Positions 30,430-46,152 of a DNA stretch of 64,000 nucleotides are shown here, piece after piece. Location: NCBI RefSeq assembly GCF_014647655.1, contig NZ_BMPP01000018.1, positions 24,150-88,149 of the forward strand, given 5' to 3'. Made by a program: the position numbers and the translations under genes. The notes beneath the pieces were generated by a model. The model saw only the letters and a list, made by a program, of their open reading frames with translations. It made no database searches and was not told where the DNA came from. How positions within the stretch are numbered: the first letter of the stretch is position 1; each line of letters opens with the position of its first letter. Source of the DNA: Deinococcus malanensis (GTDB taxonomy: Bacteria > Deinococcota > Deinococci > Deinococcales > Deinococcaceae).

Positions 30430-30969
30430 TTACTGCCCGGGCAGGGCCATGGCATCCCTGAGGTGCATCTCGACCGCAGGCTGCATCCTCGCGGCGTAGG
30501 ACAGGGCCATCTGGTCACGGCCGATGGTGCGGTAGGCCATGATCAGGTCCAGCGTCATCTGGTGGCCCATAACCTGCACGCGCTTGTACATGGTGTCAAA
30601 AGCCGGGCCGGTCAGGGTGGCCAGCTTATTAGCCAGCAGACGCTGCTCTGGGCCAGGCTTGTTGGTCAGCCGAACGCCCCGGGCGGCGGCAACCCGGTTC
30701 AGTTCAGCCTGAGCCATGGTGTGCTCGGTGATCATGCGCTGCGCGTAGGCCCGCACCGCTGCGTTGGTGCTGCGCTGCAGGGCCAGCCTGGAGGTGGCGA
30801 TTTCCGACAGGTTGCTGATGGTGGCCGACTCCATAAACAGCACGTCGGAGTTGTTGGTCATCTGCGCCGTGGACATACCAGCCGTCATGGGTGGGGCGCC
30901 GGCGCCTCCAGCGAGCGTGGTGGGCGTAAACAGAGTCAGGGCCAGCAGAAGGGACAAGCGTTTGGACAT
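30430..30969 (-). CDS. DUF4142-family exported protein
   Basis: A 179-residue protein with a signal peptide (MSKRLSLLLALTLFTPTTLA), then a helical ferritin-like DUF4142 domain: NLSEIATSRLALQRS, VRAYAQRMITEHTMAQAEL. Family members are periplasmic or outer-envelope proteins of unknown function. The ATG at 30969 follows GGAGG. The frame extends upstream to 31359 but that part lacks signals. An imperfect hairpin lies in the leader (about 30986-31022). Confidence 0.8.
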   Translation of the reverse strand: MSKRLSLLLALTLFTPTTLAGGAGAPPMTAGMSTAQMTNNSDVLFMESATISNLSEIATSRLALQRSTNAAVRAYAQRMITEHTMAQAELNRVAAARGVRLTNKPGPEQRLLANKLATLTGPAFDTMYKRVQVMGHQMTLDLIMAYRTIGRDQMALSYAARMQPAVEMHLRDAMALPGQ

Positions 30970-31167
30970 CAGAAACCTCCGGAGTTTGAAGTGCGAGGGG
31001 TTCTCGCCTCTGCGCTTCAGGCTGCGGCAACCACCCCCGGGAAGCCTCTTGAGCTCCGTGAAGGTGTGCTGCTTTTCTCTTGACTGTCTCTTAGCGCCTT
31101 CCGGGGACTGCGGTTTCTTAGCGTGAAGTTCCTGAATCCGGCTGTCAATCAGAGAACACAACCAGCA

Positions 31168-31202
31168 TAAAAACAGGGCCGGCTCATAAAGAGCCGGCCC
31201 TG
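31168..31202 (-). terminator. Terminator after rplY
   Basis: On the minus strand: CAGGGCCGGCTC, a short loop, AGCCGGCCCTG, then TTTTTATGC. An 11-bp GC-rich stem with a T-run, 17 nt after the rplY stop. Confidence 0.88.
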
Positions 31203-31219
31203 GAGGTGCAGCGTAAAAC

Positions 31220-31939
31220 TTACTGCTGGCCTTCTTCGGTGCTGTCCTCGGTGGCCTGGGTGCCTTCGTCGGCGTGGGCCTCGGCCTTGATCTCCTCGAT
31301 GGTCGCGTCGCCTTCGAGCACAGCGGCGGCGGCTTCCTCGGACAGTTCGCCGGCGGCAACCAGACCGGCCACCTGGGCAGCCTGGGTCTCGGCTTCGGCT
31401 TCCTCGGCGGTCATGCGCGGCGGCAGCACGCTGATGACGACGCTGTCCTCAGCCACGGCCAGCTTGCAGCCTTCGGGCAGCTTGACGTCACCGGCGGTCA
31501 CGTGGTCACCGATGTTCAGGCGGCTGACGTCCACGGTCAGTTCCTGGGGAATGCGGCGCGGGCCGGGAGCCACGATGCTGAGGTTGTGCAGCACGATGTC
31601 CACCAGGCCGCCCATGATCTCGCCCTGGCTCTTGCCGGTGGTATGCACAGGCACAGACACTTCGATGGGCTCACCGTAGGTGACCATGTAGAAATCCACG
31701 TGGATGGGCCTGCGGCGGCGCTTGTCCATCTGCACGGTCTTGACCAGTGCGGGGAAGGTCTCGCCGCCTTCGACGGCGATATCGAACAGGCCGGTGGTGC
31801 TCTGCTGACGGAAGGCGCGGTCAAAGGCCTTGCGGTCCAGGGTAAAAGAAACGTTCTTTTCCTTGTTGTAGGCGACGGCGGGGATCAGGCCTTCGGCCAG
31901 CTTCTCCTGGCTCTTGCGGGGTTTGGCATTCAGTTCCAT
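31220..31939 (-). CDS. rplY: Ribosomal protein bL25 (CTC/TL5 type)
   Basis: A 239-residue L25 of the CTC type. It has an N-terminal 5S rRNA-binding domain (AVAYNKEKNVSFTLDRKAF, RRRRPIHVDFYMV), a TL5/CTC middle domain (VPVHTTGKSQGEIMGGLVDIVLHNL, VDVSRLNIGDHV), then an acidic Ala/Glu tail corresponding to the extra domain of Deinococcus CTC. The ATG at 31939 follows AAGGAG at good spacing. It binds 5S rRNA in the large subunit and is stress-linked in this phylum. Confidence 0.93.
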   Translation of the reverse strand: MELNAKPRKSQEKLAEGLIPAVAYNKEKNVSFTLDRKAFDRAFRQQSTTGLFDIAVEGGETFPALVKTVQMDKRRRRPIHVDFYMVTYGEPIEVSVPVHTTGKSQGEIMGGLVDIVLHNLSIVAPGPRRIPQELTVDVSRLNIGDHVTAGDVKLPEGCKLAVAEDSVVISVLPPRMTAEEAEAETQAAQVAGLVAAGELSEEAAAAVLEGDATIEEIKAEAHADEGTQATEDSTEEGQQ

Positions 31940-32193
31940 GTGCTCTCTCTCCTTGGCGTTTCTTCGCCGCCTCACTCTCGCCGCGCGCCGGATCTGGGAT
32001 CTCTGTGGACCAGCAAAACCGGGGGCGGGGGCGGACGTGCAACCGTGACAGTGTAGCAAACCCCGCCTGCTGGGTGGAAGGCCCATGCGCCGCTCTGCTA
32101 AACTCCGCACTGTTGCCGCGCGGCTCCCTGTTTTCCTGTCAAAGCCTTGCTGGAAAACCAGAGGCAGCCCCGGACAGAAACAAGGAGAAAGAC

Positions 32194-32751
<558 letters not shown>

Positions 32752-32784
32752 GTATGTGAGTTGGGGGGCGTCGCCACTGGGAAA

Positions 32785-32809
32785 CCGGAGCGGCGCCTTC
32801 CGGCTTTTT
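32785..32809 (+). terminator. Weak terminator after efp
   Basis: CCGGA...TCCGG with a GC-rich centre followed by CTTTTTG; a short stem with five T residues, 33 nt after the efp stop. Confidence 0.5.
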
Positions 32810-32919
32810 GGTTAGACTGCGTTCAGCCAAACGAGCGTTAGGTGACAGGCAGCCCTGGCGGCCCTGCATGATGAAGCAGCCAGTGCACAGCCCACCCGGC
32901 ACCGTCACAAGGAGGACCC

Positions 32920-33459
32920 ATGAATCCCGAAGACCTCAAGAAGATTCTCGATGCCCTGAGCGTGGCAGATGTGCGCGAATTCAGCCTGTCGACCGGCAGC
33001 TTTGCCATGGATCTCAAGCGCGGACCCCAGGCCGTGTCGTACCCGTCCCCGGCACCCAGCGTGCCTGCACCTGTCTTTATGTCCGGCGCGGGCCATGCCC
33101 CTGCAGCTCCAGCTGCCCCCACGCCAGCCGCCCCGGCCGCTGACAGTGCGCCGGCCCTTCCCGCCGCGGCCACCCCGGCCCCCGAAGCCGAGGCCGCGCC
33201 TGCTCCAGCCAAGCCGGTCAGCGCCGGCACCCCGGTCAAGGCACCTATCGTGGGGACGTTCTATGCGTCCAGCAGCCCCGATGCGCCGCCCTACGTGAAG
33301 GTGGGCGACACCGTGCAGGCCGGACAGGTGCTGTGCATCATCGAGGCCATGAAGCTGATGAATGAGATCGAGGCCGAGCAGGGCGGCACCGTTCGCGAGA
33401 TTCTGGTCAAGAACGCCGAGCCGGTTGAGTACGGCCAGACGCTGTTCATCATCGAGTGA
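32920..33459 (+). CDS. accB: Acetyl-CoA carboxylase biotin carboxyl carrier protein
   Basis: A 179-residue BCCP. A short N-terminal helical domain ([14 protein letters not shown]) leads through a ~65-residue Ala/Pro linker to the biotinyl domain, with EAMKLM and biotin lysine K145 and the family's thumb-containing [21 protein letters not shown] precedes the ATG. AccC follows 91 bp downstream. It carries carboxyl groups in the first step of fatty acid synthesis. Confidence 0.95.
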   Translation: MNPEDLKKILDALSVADVREFSLSTGSFAMDLKRGPQAVSYPSPAPSVPAPVFMSGAGHAPAAPAAPTPAAPAADSAPALPAAATPAPEAEAAPAPAKPVSAGTPVKAPIVGTFYASSSPDAPPYVKVGDTVQAGQVLCIIEAMKLMNEIEAEQGGTVREILVKNAEPVEYGQTLFIIE

Positions 33460-33550
33460 TCCGGCGCGGGCACGCTGGGAACTGCCGCGTGGACGCGGCT
33501 CCTTTCCTGACGCGCCCGGAGATTTTTCGCCGCAAAGGGGCATAGAAGCG

Positions 33551-34888
<1,338 letters not shown>

Positions 34889-34948
34889 GGGCGGTACGGC
34901 AGCGCAGAGGCCGGGGCAACCGCGCCTCTGTTTTTCTATGCTGATCCC

Positions 34949-35572
34949 ATGACCCTGGCCATGCGTGACGCTTTGTGTTCCCGTCTGGGCGGAGTGAACT
35001 GGCCGGGAGGTCCGCTTCTGGAATTGCTGGATCTGCCGGCCACCGCGACTGTGCTGGACGTGGGGGCCGGCACCGGGTTACTCCTGCGTGAGCTGGCCGC
35101 GCGCGGCCACGATGGCCCCCTTGAAGGGCTCGATCCGCACGCCGGTCCCGGCGTGCGTCCCGGCCACGCCGAGCAGCTGCCCTACCCGTCCGGAACCTTT
35201 GACGCTGTGTTACTGGTGCGGACGCTCTCGCACCTGCCGAGTCCGCTGCGAGCGATGGCCGAGGCGCAGCGGGTCCTAAGGGCGTGTGGCCAGCTGATCG
35301 TGGCCGCGCATGGACCCGGACACCTGGCGGCTACCTGGAGGGCCCTGGGCCGCCCGGCTTCCGGACGGGGACCGGACACCCCGCTTCGTGAAGCTCTTCA
35401 GGGAAGTGGACTCACGGCGATGCGTCTCGACGCCCGGATTCCCGTCCAGGTCACGGCCGCGCACGCCCACCAGCTGGTCGAGGCTTCCGGGCTGAAGATC
35501 CATGTAAATAGCCAGCGTTTCCCGGTGCAAGACTCCCTGCATCTGACCACCTATATTGCCCGTCTCAGCTGA
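34949..35572 (+). CDS. Class I SAM-dependent methyltransferase
   Basis: A 207-residue methyltransferase. VLDVGAGTGLLLRELA is motif I, GLDPHAG motif II, FDAVLLVRTLSHLPSP motifs IV/V (UbiE/Methyltransf_11-like). The substrate is unknown. TATGCT at 34937-34942 lies 6 nt before the ATG, a leaderless start. It converges with and overlaps by 8 bp the dioxygenase-like gene on the other strand. Confidence 0.82.
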   Translation: MTLAMRDALCSRLGGVNWPGGPLLELLDLPATATVLDVGAGTGLLLRELAARGHDGPLEGLDPHAGPGVRPGHAEQLPYPSGTFDAVLLVRTLSHLPSPLRAMAEAQRVLRACGQLIVAAHGPGHLAATWRALGRPASGRGPDTPLREALQGSGLTAMRLDARIPVQVTAAHAHQLVEASGLKIHVNSQRFPVQDSLHLTTYIARLS

Positions 35573-36353
35573 GGTTCAGCCCCACATCGAAGGTGGCCAC
35601 CAGCCCCCGTTGCGGGGTGCCGGTGGCGCGGACCAGCATCTGGTTGCCTCCGTTGCGGTAAAGCCCGTCGGTGCTGTTGAGCGTGTCGCGACGCCCTTTT
35701 TGCCGGTAGGGCTCCAGGGCATGAACCTGATCACTCAGGGATTCCGCGAAAAACAGCTGTGAGACAAAGTCTCCACTGACCTGACCCCGGGCGTCGAGTG
35801 TGCGCAGGCGGTAATGGATATGCACCGCGCGGCCCCGGTACCAGCCGGGGTAGATCGTCTGGAAGCTGCACCTTCCCTGCGCATTGGTCGTCTGGTAACC
35901 ACGCAGAAATGTCTGGCCCCGGGTGTCGGCGCCCGGGTCGTTCACGTCGCTGTACCTGCCCAGAGCGTCACAGTGCCAGACATCCACGACCACGCCGGCA
36001 CGTGGCTCGCACACCCGCAGCCCCACGCGCGACACCTGGAAATTGAGGGTCAGCGGAACGCCGGCAGCGCTTCTGCCCGACCGGGTGTCGGTGCGGATAT
36101 CACGCCGCCTGAGCCGCTCGTCTGTAAAGAAGGGGCCCTGGGCAGACTGTGGCCGTACCACACAGCCAGGAAGGCCAGTGGCCGGAGGGGCCGGTCTGCC
36201 CGGGGCAACCTGCCGGGCCAGCGTCATCCCTCCTGCCAGCGCCGCACCTCCGGCCAGACCGAACAATCGCAGCGCATGGCGGCGGCTCAGGACCTGCCCT
36301 ACCGGCAGATCGTCATCTTCCAGGTCATGGTTCTGTCCAGGACGTTCCTGCAT
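35565..36353 (-). CDS. Tat-exported intradiol ring-cleavage dioxygenase-like protein
   Basis: A 262-residue protein. The twin-arginine signal SRRHALRLFGLAGGAAL predicts Tat export of a folded metalloprotein. The mature domain fits intradiol dioxygenases: VDVWHCDALGRYSDV (Tyr ligand), YPGWYRGRAVHIHYRL (Tyr, Arg and two His), consistent with non-haem Fe(III) bound by two Tyr and two His. Exported members of this family occur widely and their substrates are mostly unknown. GGAGGG precedes the ATG. Confidence 0.85.
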   Translation of the reverse strand: MQERPGQNHDLEDDDLPVGQVLSRRHALRLFGLAGGAALAGGMTLARQVAPGRPAPPATGLPGCVVRPQSAQGPFFTDERLRRRDIRTDTRSGRSAAGVPLTLNFQVSRVGLRVCEPRAGVVVDVWHCDALGRYSDVNDPGADTRGQTFLRGYQTTNAQGRCSFQTIYPGWYRGRAVHIHYRLRTLDARGQVSGDFVSQLFFAESLSDQVHALEPYRQKGRRDTLNSTDGLYRNGGNQMLVRATGTPQRGLVATFDVGLNLS

Positions 36354-36545
36354 GCACTCCCTCCTTCCGAAGGCTGGTGGCCCTCAGATGAAGCTAGTGT
36401 GCGCCCTGACAGGCAGGTGGAGGTTAGAACCGTGCGGAAAGCTCGGGCCGGATTGTGTCTCCTATTTCAACAGGACGACAGCGCCGGCCGCAAGCGGCCG
36501 GATTGTTCTGAAAATTTGTAGTCCTGGACTTTCCCATTCCCTGAA

Positions 36546-36854
36546 CTACTTGTCGAACTTTTCGTAGCCGGCGGCGCTGCGGCGCTGGGCACCACGCGCG
36601 TAGTCCATCTGCATTTCCACGGTGTCGTGCTTGCCTTCGGTAAAGGTCGTGTCATGGATCCAGTAGTTGAGGCGGTCGTCCCCCAGCTGCACCCACAGCT
36701 TGTGCTCGTCGGAGGCGTCACGCCAGAAGGTGACATGTGTGAACTCGTTGCGCTGCGCCCACTGCTGAACGTCCTGCAGCACCCGCTCGGCCTTGGGATG
36801 GGTCATCTGGTACTCGTGGCCGTCCGATTCGTTGCGGAACTTGATGTCAATCAT
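36546..36854 (-). CDS. Hypothetical protein (102 aa)
   Basis: A small charged protein, rich in His, Asp and aromatic residues (NEFTHVTFWRD, DDRLNYWIHDTTF). No signal peptide or membrane segment; no family recognised. TACGCT at 36860-36865 lies 5 nt before the ATG, close to the leaderless pattern. A GC-rich hairpin (CCGGCCGC/GCGGCCGG, 36485-36502) lies about 45 nt past its stop and may terminate it, though without a T-run. Confidence 0.6.
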   Translation of the reverse strand: MIDIKFRNESDGHEYQMTHPKAERVLQDVQQWAQRNEFTHVTFWRDASDEHKLWVQLGDDRLNYWIHDTTFTEGKHDTVEMQMDYARGAQRRSAAGYEKFDK

Positions 36855-36991
36855 GATTCAGCGTAACGGTCCGCTACGGCCCCCTGTACATGAGTTGACT
36901 GAACGACGCCTAAACGGCCTGACAGGATCTGCTGCCTGAATAAGGTCCTGGCTCGCGCCTGTCAGCTATGCGGCCGCTATGCTCGGGACCG

Positions 36992-37774
36992 ATGACGTCT
37001 GCCGCCTCGTCCTTCCCTGCTGGACTCAAAGTCACCACACTCAATGTAAATGGGCTTCGCAGCGCCCTGCGCAAGGGACTGCGCGACTGGGTGACACGTG
37101 AAACGCCCGACGTTCTGCTCCTGCAGGAGGTGCGCGCCGACCCCATGCCCGAGGCACTTGGGGATCTGGGGTACGCCGGGGCCTGGTTCCCAGCCCAGAA
37201 GGCCGGATACAGCGGCGTGGCCGTGCTGAGCCGTCACCCGCTGGACGACGTCCTGACGGGCATGCCGCACAAGGAGATGGACGCCGAGGGCCGGGTGGTC
37301 AGTGCGGTGGTCCAGGGAGTGCGCTTTGTCAGTGTGTACCTGCCCAGTGGCAGCAGTGGGGAAGCTCGACAGGGCTTCAAGGACCGTGTGCTGGACGACT
37401 ACCACGCCTGGGTACAGAGCATGCTGACCAGAGGAACGCCGGTAGTGATCGGCGGGGACTACAACATCGCCCACCGTCAGGTTGACCTCAAAAACTGGCG
37501 CAGCAACCAGAAAAACAGCGGCTTCCTGCCGCATGAACGAGAGTGGATGACGGCCCATCTTTCCGCCGGACTGGTGGACTGCCACCGCGACTGTCTGGGA
37601 GAAGTCGCCGAGTACACCTGGTGGAGCAACCGCGGGAATGCCTATGCCAACAACGTCGGCTGGCGCATCGATTACCTCCTGTCGGCCGGGGTGCGGGTGA
37701 GGGGCGTATGCGTGGACCGCGGCGCCCGCCTGAGCGACCACGCCCCACTCACCGGCTGGGTAGAACGATCCTGA
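36992..37774 (+). CDS. xth: Exodeoxyribonuclease III
   Basis: A 260-residue AP endonuclease/3'-5' exonuclease of base excision repair. Motifs in order: TLNVNGLRSAL, LLLQEV (metal Glu), GYSGVAVLSR, VSVYLPSG, GGDYNIAHRQVDLKN, TWWS, WRIDYLL and LSDHAPL (catalytic Asp-His). The ATG at 36992 is preferred over the in-frame ATG at 36968: TATGCT at 36978-36983 lies 8 nt before it. Confidence 0.94.
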   Translation: MTSAASSFPAGLKVTTLNVNGLRSALRKGLRDWVTRETPDVLLLQEVRADPMPEALGDLGYAGAWFPAQKAGYSGVAVLSRHPLDDVLTGMPHKEMDAEGRVVSAVVQGVRFVSVYLPSGSSGEARQGFKDRVLDDYHAWVQSMLTRGTPVVIGGDYNIAHRQVDLKNWRSNQKNSGFLPHEREWMTAHLSAGLVDCHRDCLGEVAEYTWWSNRGNAYANNVGWRIDYLLSAGVRVRGVCVDRGARLSDHAPLTGWVERS

Positions 37775-38179
37775 GGGCCGGGCGCCCTGCCCTTGCTTCC
37801 TGGACAGGACGCCCAGCACCAGAACAACACGACGTCGCCACAGCCGCCGGCAGCGCACGGACTATGCATCTTTCTCCCTTCGAATCAAGGCGGTGCGCAC
37901 CAATGGTTTAAGCGACGCCATATGTCTGCCAAGCGCTCAGGGTGCGTAAAGGTCGCGTCAGGCGGGCCGTGTTATGCTGCCTGTGCTGCCGGGTACAGGA
38001 CAGCGCCCCCACACAGACGCCTGCGGGGCAGTGGTGAAACAGGCGCGGCCCGAGTGAAGCGAAAAACCAGTTCCCGGGGGCCGAGGGGGACAGTAGCAGC
38101 GCGTCAGCACGTCAAGGCTGGCCTGCTCCACCCCACAGACAACAGCCTCCGGGCGCGTCCTGAACACCCAGGTGCGTTC

Positions 38180-42139
<3,960 letters not shown>

Positions 42140-42447
42140 CAGCGGTATTCCGTTCTGTCAACGGGAGTGCCCTCCTCCCGTCGACCCCACTCCAACCACC
42201 GTTGTCACGGTCACTCGCTCCCCTTGCCCTACAGCTCTGAGCACCACGCCAGTCTTTCAGGGGCCACCGAACTGATCCGGTGGCCTCTGCCGACGTGTAT
42301 CAGGGCAGCTCACAGCGATATCGCGTTCTGTTGCCGGGAGGAGGTATTCCCGTCGACCCCACTCCATCTGCTGTCTGTCGTGGTTACACCCTGCGCTCGC
42401 CCCACAGCGGTTGGGGTAGAAACCTTCGGCCGCTGTGGGTACCGTTT
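42140..42447. other. Intergenic region between convergent rnr and App1-like genes
   Basis: About 308 bp without a gene. It holds an imperfect direct repeat, a hairpin GGCCACCG/CCGGTGGCC near 42263-42285, and a larger hairpin whose arms CCCACAGCGG and CCGCTGTGGG lie near 42401 and 42431, probably ending both transcripts. Confidence 0.55.
42151..42366. repeat. Imperfect direct repeat, two units
   Basis: Units at 42151-42194 and 42324-42366. Each reads CGTTCTGT, 3 nt, CGGGAG, 8-10 nt, then an identical 19-bp block TCCCGTCGACCCCACTCCA. In both, CGGGA and TCCCG can pair as a hairpin. The function is unknown. Confidence 0.65.
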
Positions 42448-43542
42448 TCAGGTTTCGTAGGAGCGGGCCACACTGGTCAGGACGCTGCGGTATTCACCTG
42501 GTGTGATCAGGCCCATGGCCATGGCGTGGCTGGCGGCGTTCAGGCTGTCGGCCGTCAGTACCAGATCCACCCCGGCCTTGCGGACCTCCGCGCGCAGTTT
42601 CTGCACGCCCTCGTCTCGGGAGGCCTCGGTCACGTCGCGGATATAGACCGCCAGCACCCGGTTGGGATGACGGCGCACCACCTCGGCATAAATTTCGGGG
42701 TCCTTCTCACCACTGTCTCCGACCAGTACGAAAGGAAGCTGCGGGTACTTGCGGAACAGCTGTTCGATCATGGTGTGCTTGTAATTGCCGTGACCGGACA
42801 GCAGATCAAAGCCCCAGTTGCGCAGGAACAGCGGCCCCAGCGGAATGCGGCGGTACTCCAGAAACTGCCACAGCAGGTCGAAGAAATTCCACGGGCTGCT
42901 GGAGACGTAAAAAATCGGGTTGCGGGCCTCTCCCTCGCGGGTCAGGGCGCGGTACAGCGCCCCGACCCCGGGAAACGGCAGCCGGGTCCGGGCGTTTCCG
43001 CTCAGGACAGTCTGCAGCATGCGCACCACGCTGGTCACGTCCGACTGGATCACAGTGTCGTCCAGGTCGCTGATAATGCCGTAACGGGCCGCCGCAACCA
43101 CCTGCACGCGGCCGGGCGTCACCCCTTCACGGCCACCGATCTGCAGCGAGACCTGGTGCCAGCCGCCAGCCAGCGGTTCAGGCGGTGCGAACACCAGCGT
43201 GAAGTACCCGTCCGAATCGCTGACAGCTGATACGCTCTGGCCACCCAGCGTCCCGGATACAGTCACGCCGCCGACCTCGCGCGAGAGCATGCGGCGAAGG
43301 ATGTTCTGCACGTTGCGCAGCCGGCGGTCGCCCTTGCGGGCCGGATGGATCGTCCGCGGCAGCAGCACCCGGCCCGAGAGCTCGACATGCTCGGGGGTGC
43401 CCCAGCCGACATAAGGCTGCAGGATCAGCTTGCCCCGGGCGCGGCGGGGTTGCAGGTAGCGGCTGGCCGTCCGGTCGGTGACCGTGACCAGCCTTTCGAG
43501 TACCGGCAGCAGGGCCTTGAAAGCAGTCTTGGCGGAGCTCAC
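42448..43542 (-). CDS. App1-family (DUF2183) phosphatase
   Basis: A 364-residue protein. The C-terminal half is an App1/Ned1-like HAD phosphatase: [14 protein letters not shown] (nucleophile DxDxT), YVSSSPWNF, then KHTMIEQLF and [14 protein letters not shown]. Yeast App1 is a phosphatidate phosphatase, so a lipid substrate is plausible. The N-terminal part contains a beta-sandwich-like segment ([24 protein letters not shown]). The start is GTG at 43542, 6 nt after TACACT (43549-43554). Confidence 0.85.
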   Translation of the reverse strand: MSSAKTAFKALLPVLERLVTVTDRTASRYLQPRRARGKLILQPYVGWGTPEHVELSGRVLLPRTIHPARKGDRRLRNVQNILRRMLSREVGGVTVSGTLGGQSVSAVSDSDGYFTLVFAPPEPLAGGWHQVSLQIGGREGVTPGRVQVVAAARYGIISDLDDTVIQSDVTSVVRMLQTVLSGNARTRLPFPGVGALYRALTREGEARNPIFYVSSSPWNFFDLLWQFLEYRRIPLGPLFLRNWGFDLLSGHGNYKHTMIEQLFRKYPQLPFVLVGDSGEKDPEIYAEVVRRHPNRVLAVYIRDVTEASRDEGVQKLRAEVRKAGVDLVLTADSLNAASHAMAMGLITPGEYRSVLTSVARSYET

Positions 43543-43635
43543 CCGCCCAGTGTAGTCGGCCTCCTGCCCGGTCGCCTCAAGGTGGCCTTAAAGCAGCGTT
43601 GGGTTGGAACCGTGGGGCGGCGCTGGGTCACCACC

Positions 43636-44418
43636 TCAGTTCGGGTGGTTGTAGCGCCGGCGGATCAGCACCCGGCGGACCAGCAGGTCGCCCACTCCGG
43701 GAAGCGCCGCGTCCAGCAGTGCCACGGCCCGGTAGGCCCCGGGAACAATCACTTCCCGCTGTGGGCGGTCCATGACAGCGGCCACCGCCCGCGCGACGAC
43801 TTCCGGCCCGGGCATGGGCAGGCGGGCGCTGGCGGTCATCTCGCTTTGCACGAAGCCCGGGGCGATCAGACTCACGTTCACACCGGTGCCCAGGAGTTCA
43901 CGGCGCAGGCCCAGGCTGAAGCCCCGCAGGCCGAACTTGCTGGCACTGTAGATCCCGTTGGTCGCGGCGCGCCCGGCCACCGATCCAATATTGATGATGT
44001 GGCCCGCACCACGCGCGCGCATGTCCGGCAAGGCCAGCCGCGTCAGTTCGATGGGCGCTTCAAGGTTCACGCGCAGCACCCGCATGGGGTCGGGGTCGTC
44101 CCACCACCAGCCCTGTTCCACGGTGACACCCGCGTTGTTGATCAGCACGTCAATCCGGCCGAAATGTCCACAGGCGACCTCAATCAGATAACGGCGGGCG
44201 TCGGGACTGGTCACATCGGTCGGGACGGCGATCACCCGCTTCCCACTGGCGTCCAGTTCCAGCGCCAACTGCATCAGCTGGTCGGCGCGGCGGGCAGCCA
44301 GCACCAGGGTGTGCCCCCGGGAGGCCAGTTCCCGCGCCGTGGCGCGCCCGATCCCGCTGGAAGCTCCGGTCAGCACCACCACACTGGGCAGGGCCTGTTT
44401 CGGCTGGGTTGTGGTCAT
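43636..44418 (-). CDS. Short-chain dehydrogenase/reductase
   Basis: A 260-residue classical [11 protein letters not shown] (cofactor loop), the AARR after beta-2 (favours NADP), NNAG, Ser in INIGSVAG and YSASK (catalytic Tyr/Lys) are present. The substrate is unknown; C-terminal residues suggest a DltE/YqjQ-like subgroup. TACCAT at 44425-44430 lies 6 nt before the ATG, a leaderless start. Confidence 0.88.
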   Translation of the reverse strand: MTTTQPKQALPSVVVLTGASSGIGRATARELASRGHTLVLAARRADQLMQLALELDASGKRVIAVPTDVTSPDARRYLIEVACGHFGRIDVLINNAGVTVEQGWWWDDPDPMRVLRVNLEAPIELTRLALPDMRARGAGHIINIGSVAGRAATNGIYSASKFGLRGFSLGLRRELLGTGVNVSLIAPGFVQSEMTASARLPMPGPEVVARAVAAVMDRPQREVIVPGAYRAVALLDAALPGVGDLLVRRVLIRRRYNHPN

Positions 44419-44482
44419 AGCGTGATGGTATCCCCAAGCGGGGCTCAGGTGAGCATCAGGCGGTCACAGGAAACTGCGGGGT

Positions 44483-45880
44483 ATGCGTCGCACCTCCCGC
44501 CTGCCGGTCTTATTCCCGACACGGTCCTCGCGTCTGCTGGTGCTGGGCGCGATCGCGCTGGGCACCGTCAGTGCCCAGCAACCGGCCCCGGTCCCTGCCC
44601 GGCCGGTCAGCACCCCGGCTCCCCTGCCGGAGTTGCAGCCGGTTCCGTCTCCCCTTCCGGCGCTGGTGCCGGTCCTCACGCCGCTGCCCACCACACCTGC
44701 CACCACGGTGCCCCGCACCACACCGCTGACGGTGCCGAGGCCAGCCCCGACGCCTGCACCCATGACAAGCATGTCGGTGCCCCGCCCAAGCGATCCACTG
44801 TACGGACGACAGTGGAATCTGCAGAGTATTCAGATGCCCGCTGCCTGGGCGCAACTGCCGGTCGGGCGGTCCTGGGGTTCGCCGGTTACTGTGGCGGTGC
44901 TGGACACCGGATATGTCAGCAGCCCCGAACTGAACGGACGAGTCGTGAACGGCTACGACTTTGTCAGCAACCCGGCGCGTTCCGGAGACGGCGACGGCCG
45001 CGACCAGGACGCCAGCGCCAACGGCCAGTACGCCTATCACGGTGAAGTCATCGCCAACCTGATTGCCGCGGCACACGATGGGCGCGGCATGGCAGGGCTC
45101 AATCCGCAGGCCCGGATCGTGCATGTGCGGGTGGCCGGCACCGACGGTCTGATCGAGGTGCAGGATCTGGTGGATGGCCTGAAATGGGCAGCCGGCATTC
45201 CGGTCCCCGGCGTGCCGGCCAACCCCAACCCGGCCCGCCTGCTGAACCTGAGCCTGTATGCCGACTTCATCCCCCTGACCCGCTGCGACCCGCGCGTGCA
45301 GGCGGCTGTGGACGCCGTCACCGCCCGGGGCACACTGGTGATTGCGGGGGCCGCCAACGACGGCGCCGACGCTGCCGGGTACTCACCAGCCGGGTGCCGC
45401 AACGTGCTGACCGTGACCAGCGTGACGCAGAGTGGTCAGCGCCCCGGCTACGCCAACTGGGGCCGCAGCGTGGCCCTGGGAGCGCCCGGAGGTGAGCAGG
45501 GGCAAGGCATCCTCGCCAGCAGCCTGAGTGGCGTAAACGGTGAGCGCAGTCCTGAGGGCACCAGTTTTGCGGCTCCACATGCCACCGGCGTGGCCAGCCT
45601 GCTGCTGATGGTCCGGCCGCGCCTGACCCCGGCGCAGCTGCGTGACCTGCTGACCCGGACGGTCACGCCCTATACGGCTGGCTGTGATTCTGATCCAGCC
45701 CGGACCTGCGGCGCGGGGCTGTTGAATGCCTCGGCAGCGCTGCGGGCCGCCCTGGCGTCAACTCTGGGAGCGGCCACTCCAGCGGCCGGGGTCAAGACCT
45801 CCCCTGCGCCCGTGCGGCCGGCACCTGCCCCGATCCGGCCTCCTGCAGCCCGGCCACCGGCAGGAAACACAAGCCGTTGA
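44483..45880 (+). CDS. Subtilisin-like serine protease (S8), secreted
   Basis: A 465-residue exported subtilase. An N-terminal signal ([13 protein letters not shown]) leads to a ~80-residue Pro/Thr-rich linker. The catalytic domain follows: Asp in [10 protein letters not shown], His in [23 protein letters not shown], oxyanion Asn in [10 protein letters not shown] and Ser in [17 protein letters not shown]. The C-terminal tail is Pro/Ala-rich. No separate pro-domain is evident before the Asp. It is probably a surface or extracellular protease. Confidence 0.9.
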   Translation: MRRTSRLPVLFPTRSSRLLVLGAIALGTVSAQQPAPVPARPVSTPAPLPELQPVPSPLPALVPVLTPLPTTPATTVPRTTPLTVPRPAPTPAPMTSMSVPRPSDPLYGRQWNLQSIQMPAAWAQLPVGRSWGSPVTVAVLDTGYVSSPELNGRVVNGYDFVSNPARSGDGDGRDQDASANGQYAYHGEVIANLIAAAHDGRGMAGLNPQARIVHVRVAGTDGLIEVQDLVDGLKWAAGIPVPGVPANPNPARLLNLSLYADFIPLTRCDPRVQAAVDAVTARGTLVIAGAANDGADAAGYSPAGCRNVLTVTSVTQSGQRPGYANWGRSVALGAPGGEQGQGILASSLSGVNGERSPEGTSFAAPHATGVASLLLMVRPRLTPAQLRDLLTRTVTPYTAGCDSDPARTCGAGLLNASAALRAALASTLGAATPAAGVKTSPAPVRPAPAPIRPPAARPPAGNTSR

Positions 45881-45944
45881 TGTCCGGCGCCGGGACCACC
45901 TGCCCCGCCACAGACGTTAGCCTGACGGACATGAGGTCAAGCGA

Positions 45945-46115
45945 ATGAACGCGCCCGCCTGGCGTGTCTGGCTGGTGGGAGCCCTGATGGTTCTGTGGGG
46001 CGTGCTGGCGCTCCGTTTCGTTCAGCGCAACGAGCTGGTCATGGCCGGGTTGTGTGCGCTGCTGATGATCGTCAATGGCGTCACCCTGTGGCGTCTGACG
46101 CAGCACGGGAAGTGA
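45945..46115 (+). CDS. Small two-helix membrane protein (56 aa)
   Basis: Begins MNAPAWRVWLVGALMVLWG and has two hydrophobic stretches separated by RFVQRNEL, predicting two membrane helices in a hairpin. It ends LTQHGK. There is no clear ribosome-binding site, but the composition and high third-position GC fit a real gene. Function unknown. Confidence 0.55.
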   Translation: MNAPAWRVWLVGALMVLWGVLALRFVQRNELVMAGLCALLMIVNGVTLWRLTQHGK

Positions 46116-46152
46116 GAACCGCGGCTGAAGCCGAGCTGCTGACGCCCTGGGT

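Noticed and set aside
36485..36502. A GC-rich hairpin as a firm terminator
   Set aside because: Stem present but no T-run; kept only as a note under the 102-aa gene.
43345..45045. A 566-codon plus-strand frame over the App1-like, SDR and protease genes
   Set aside because: It crosses three supported genes in other frames and has no recognisable domain.
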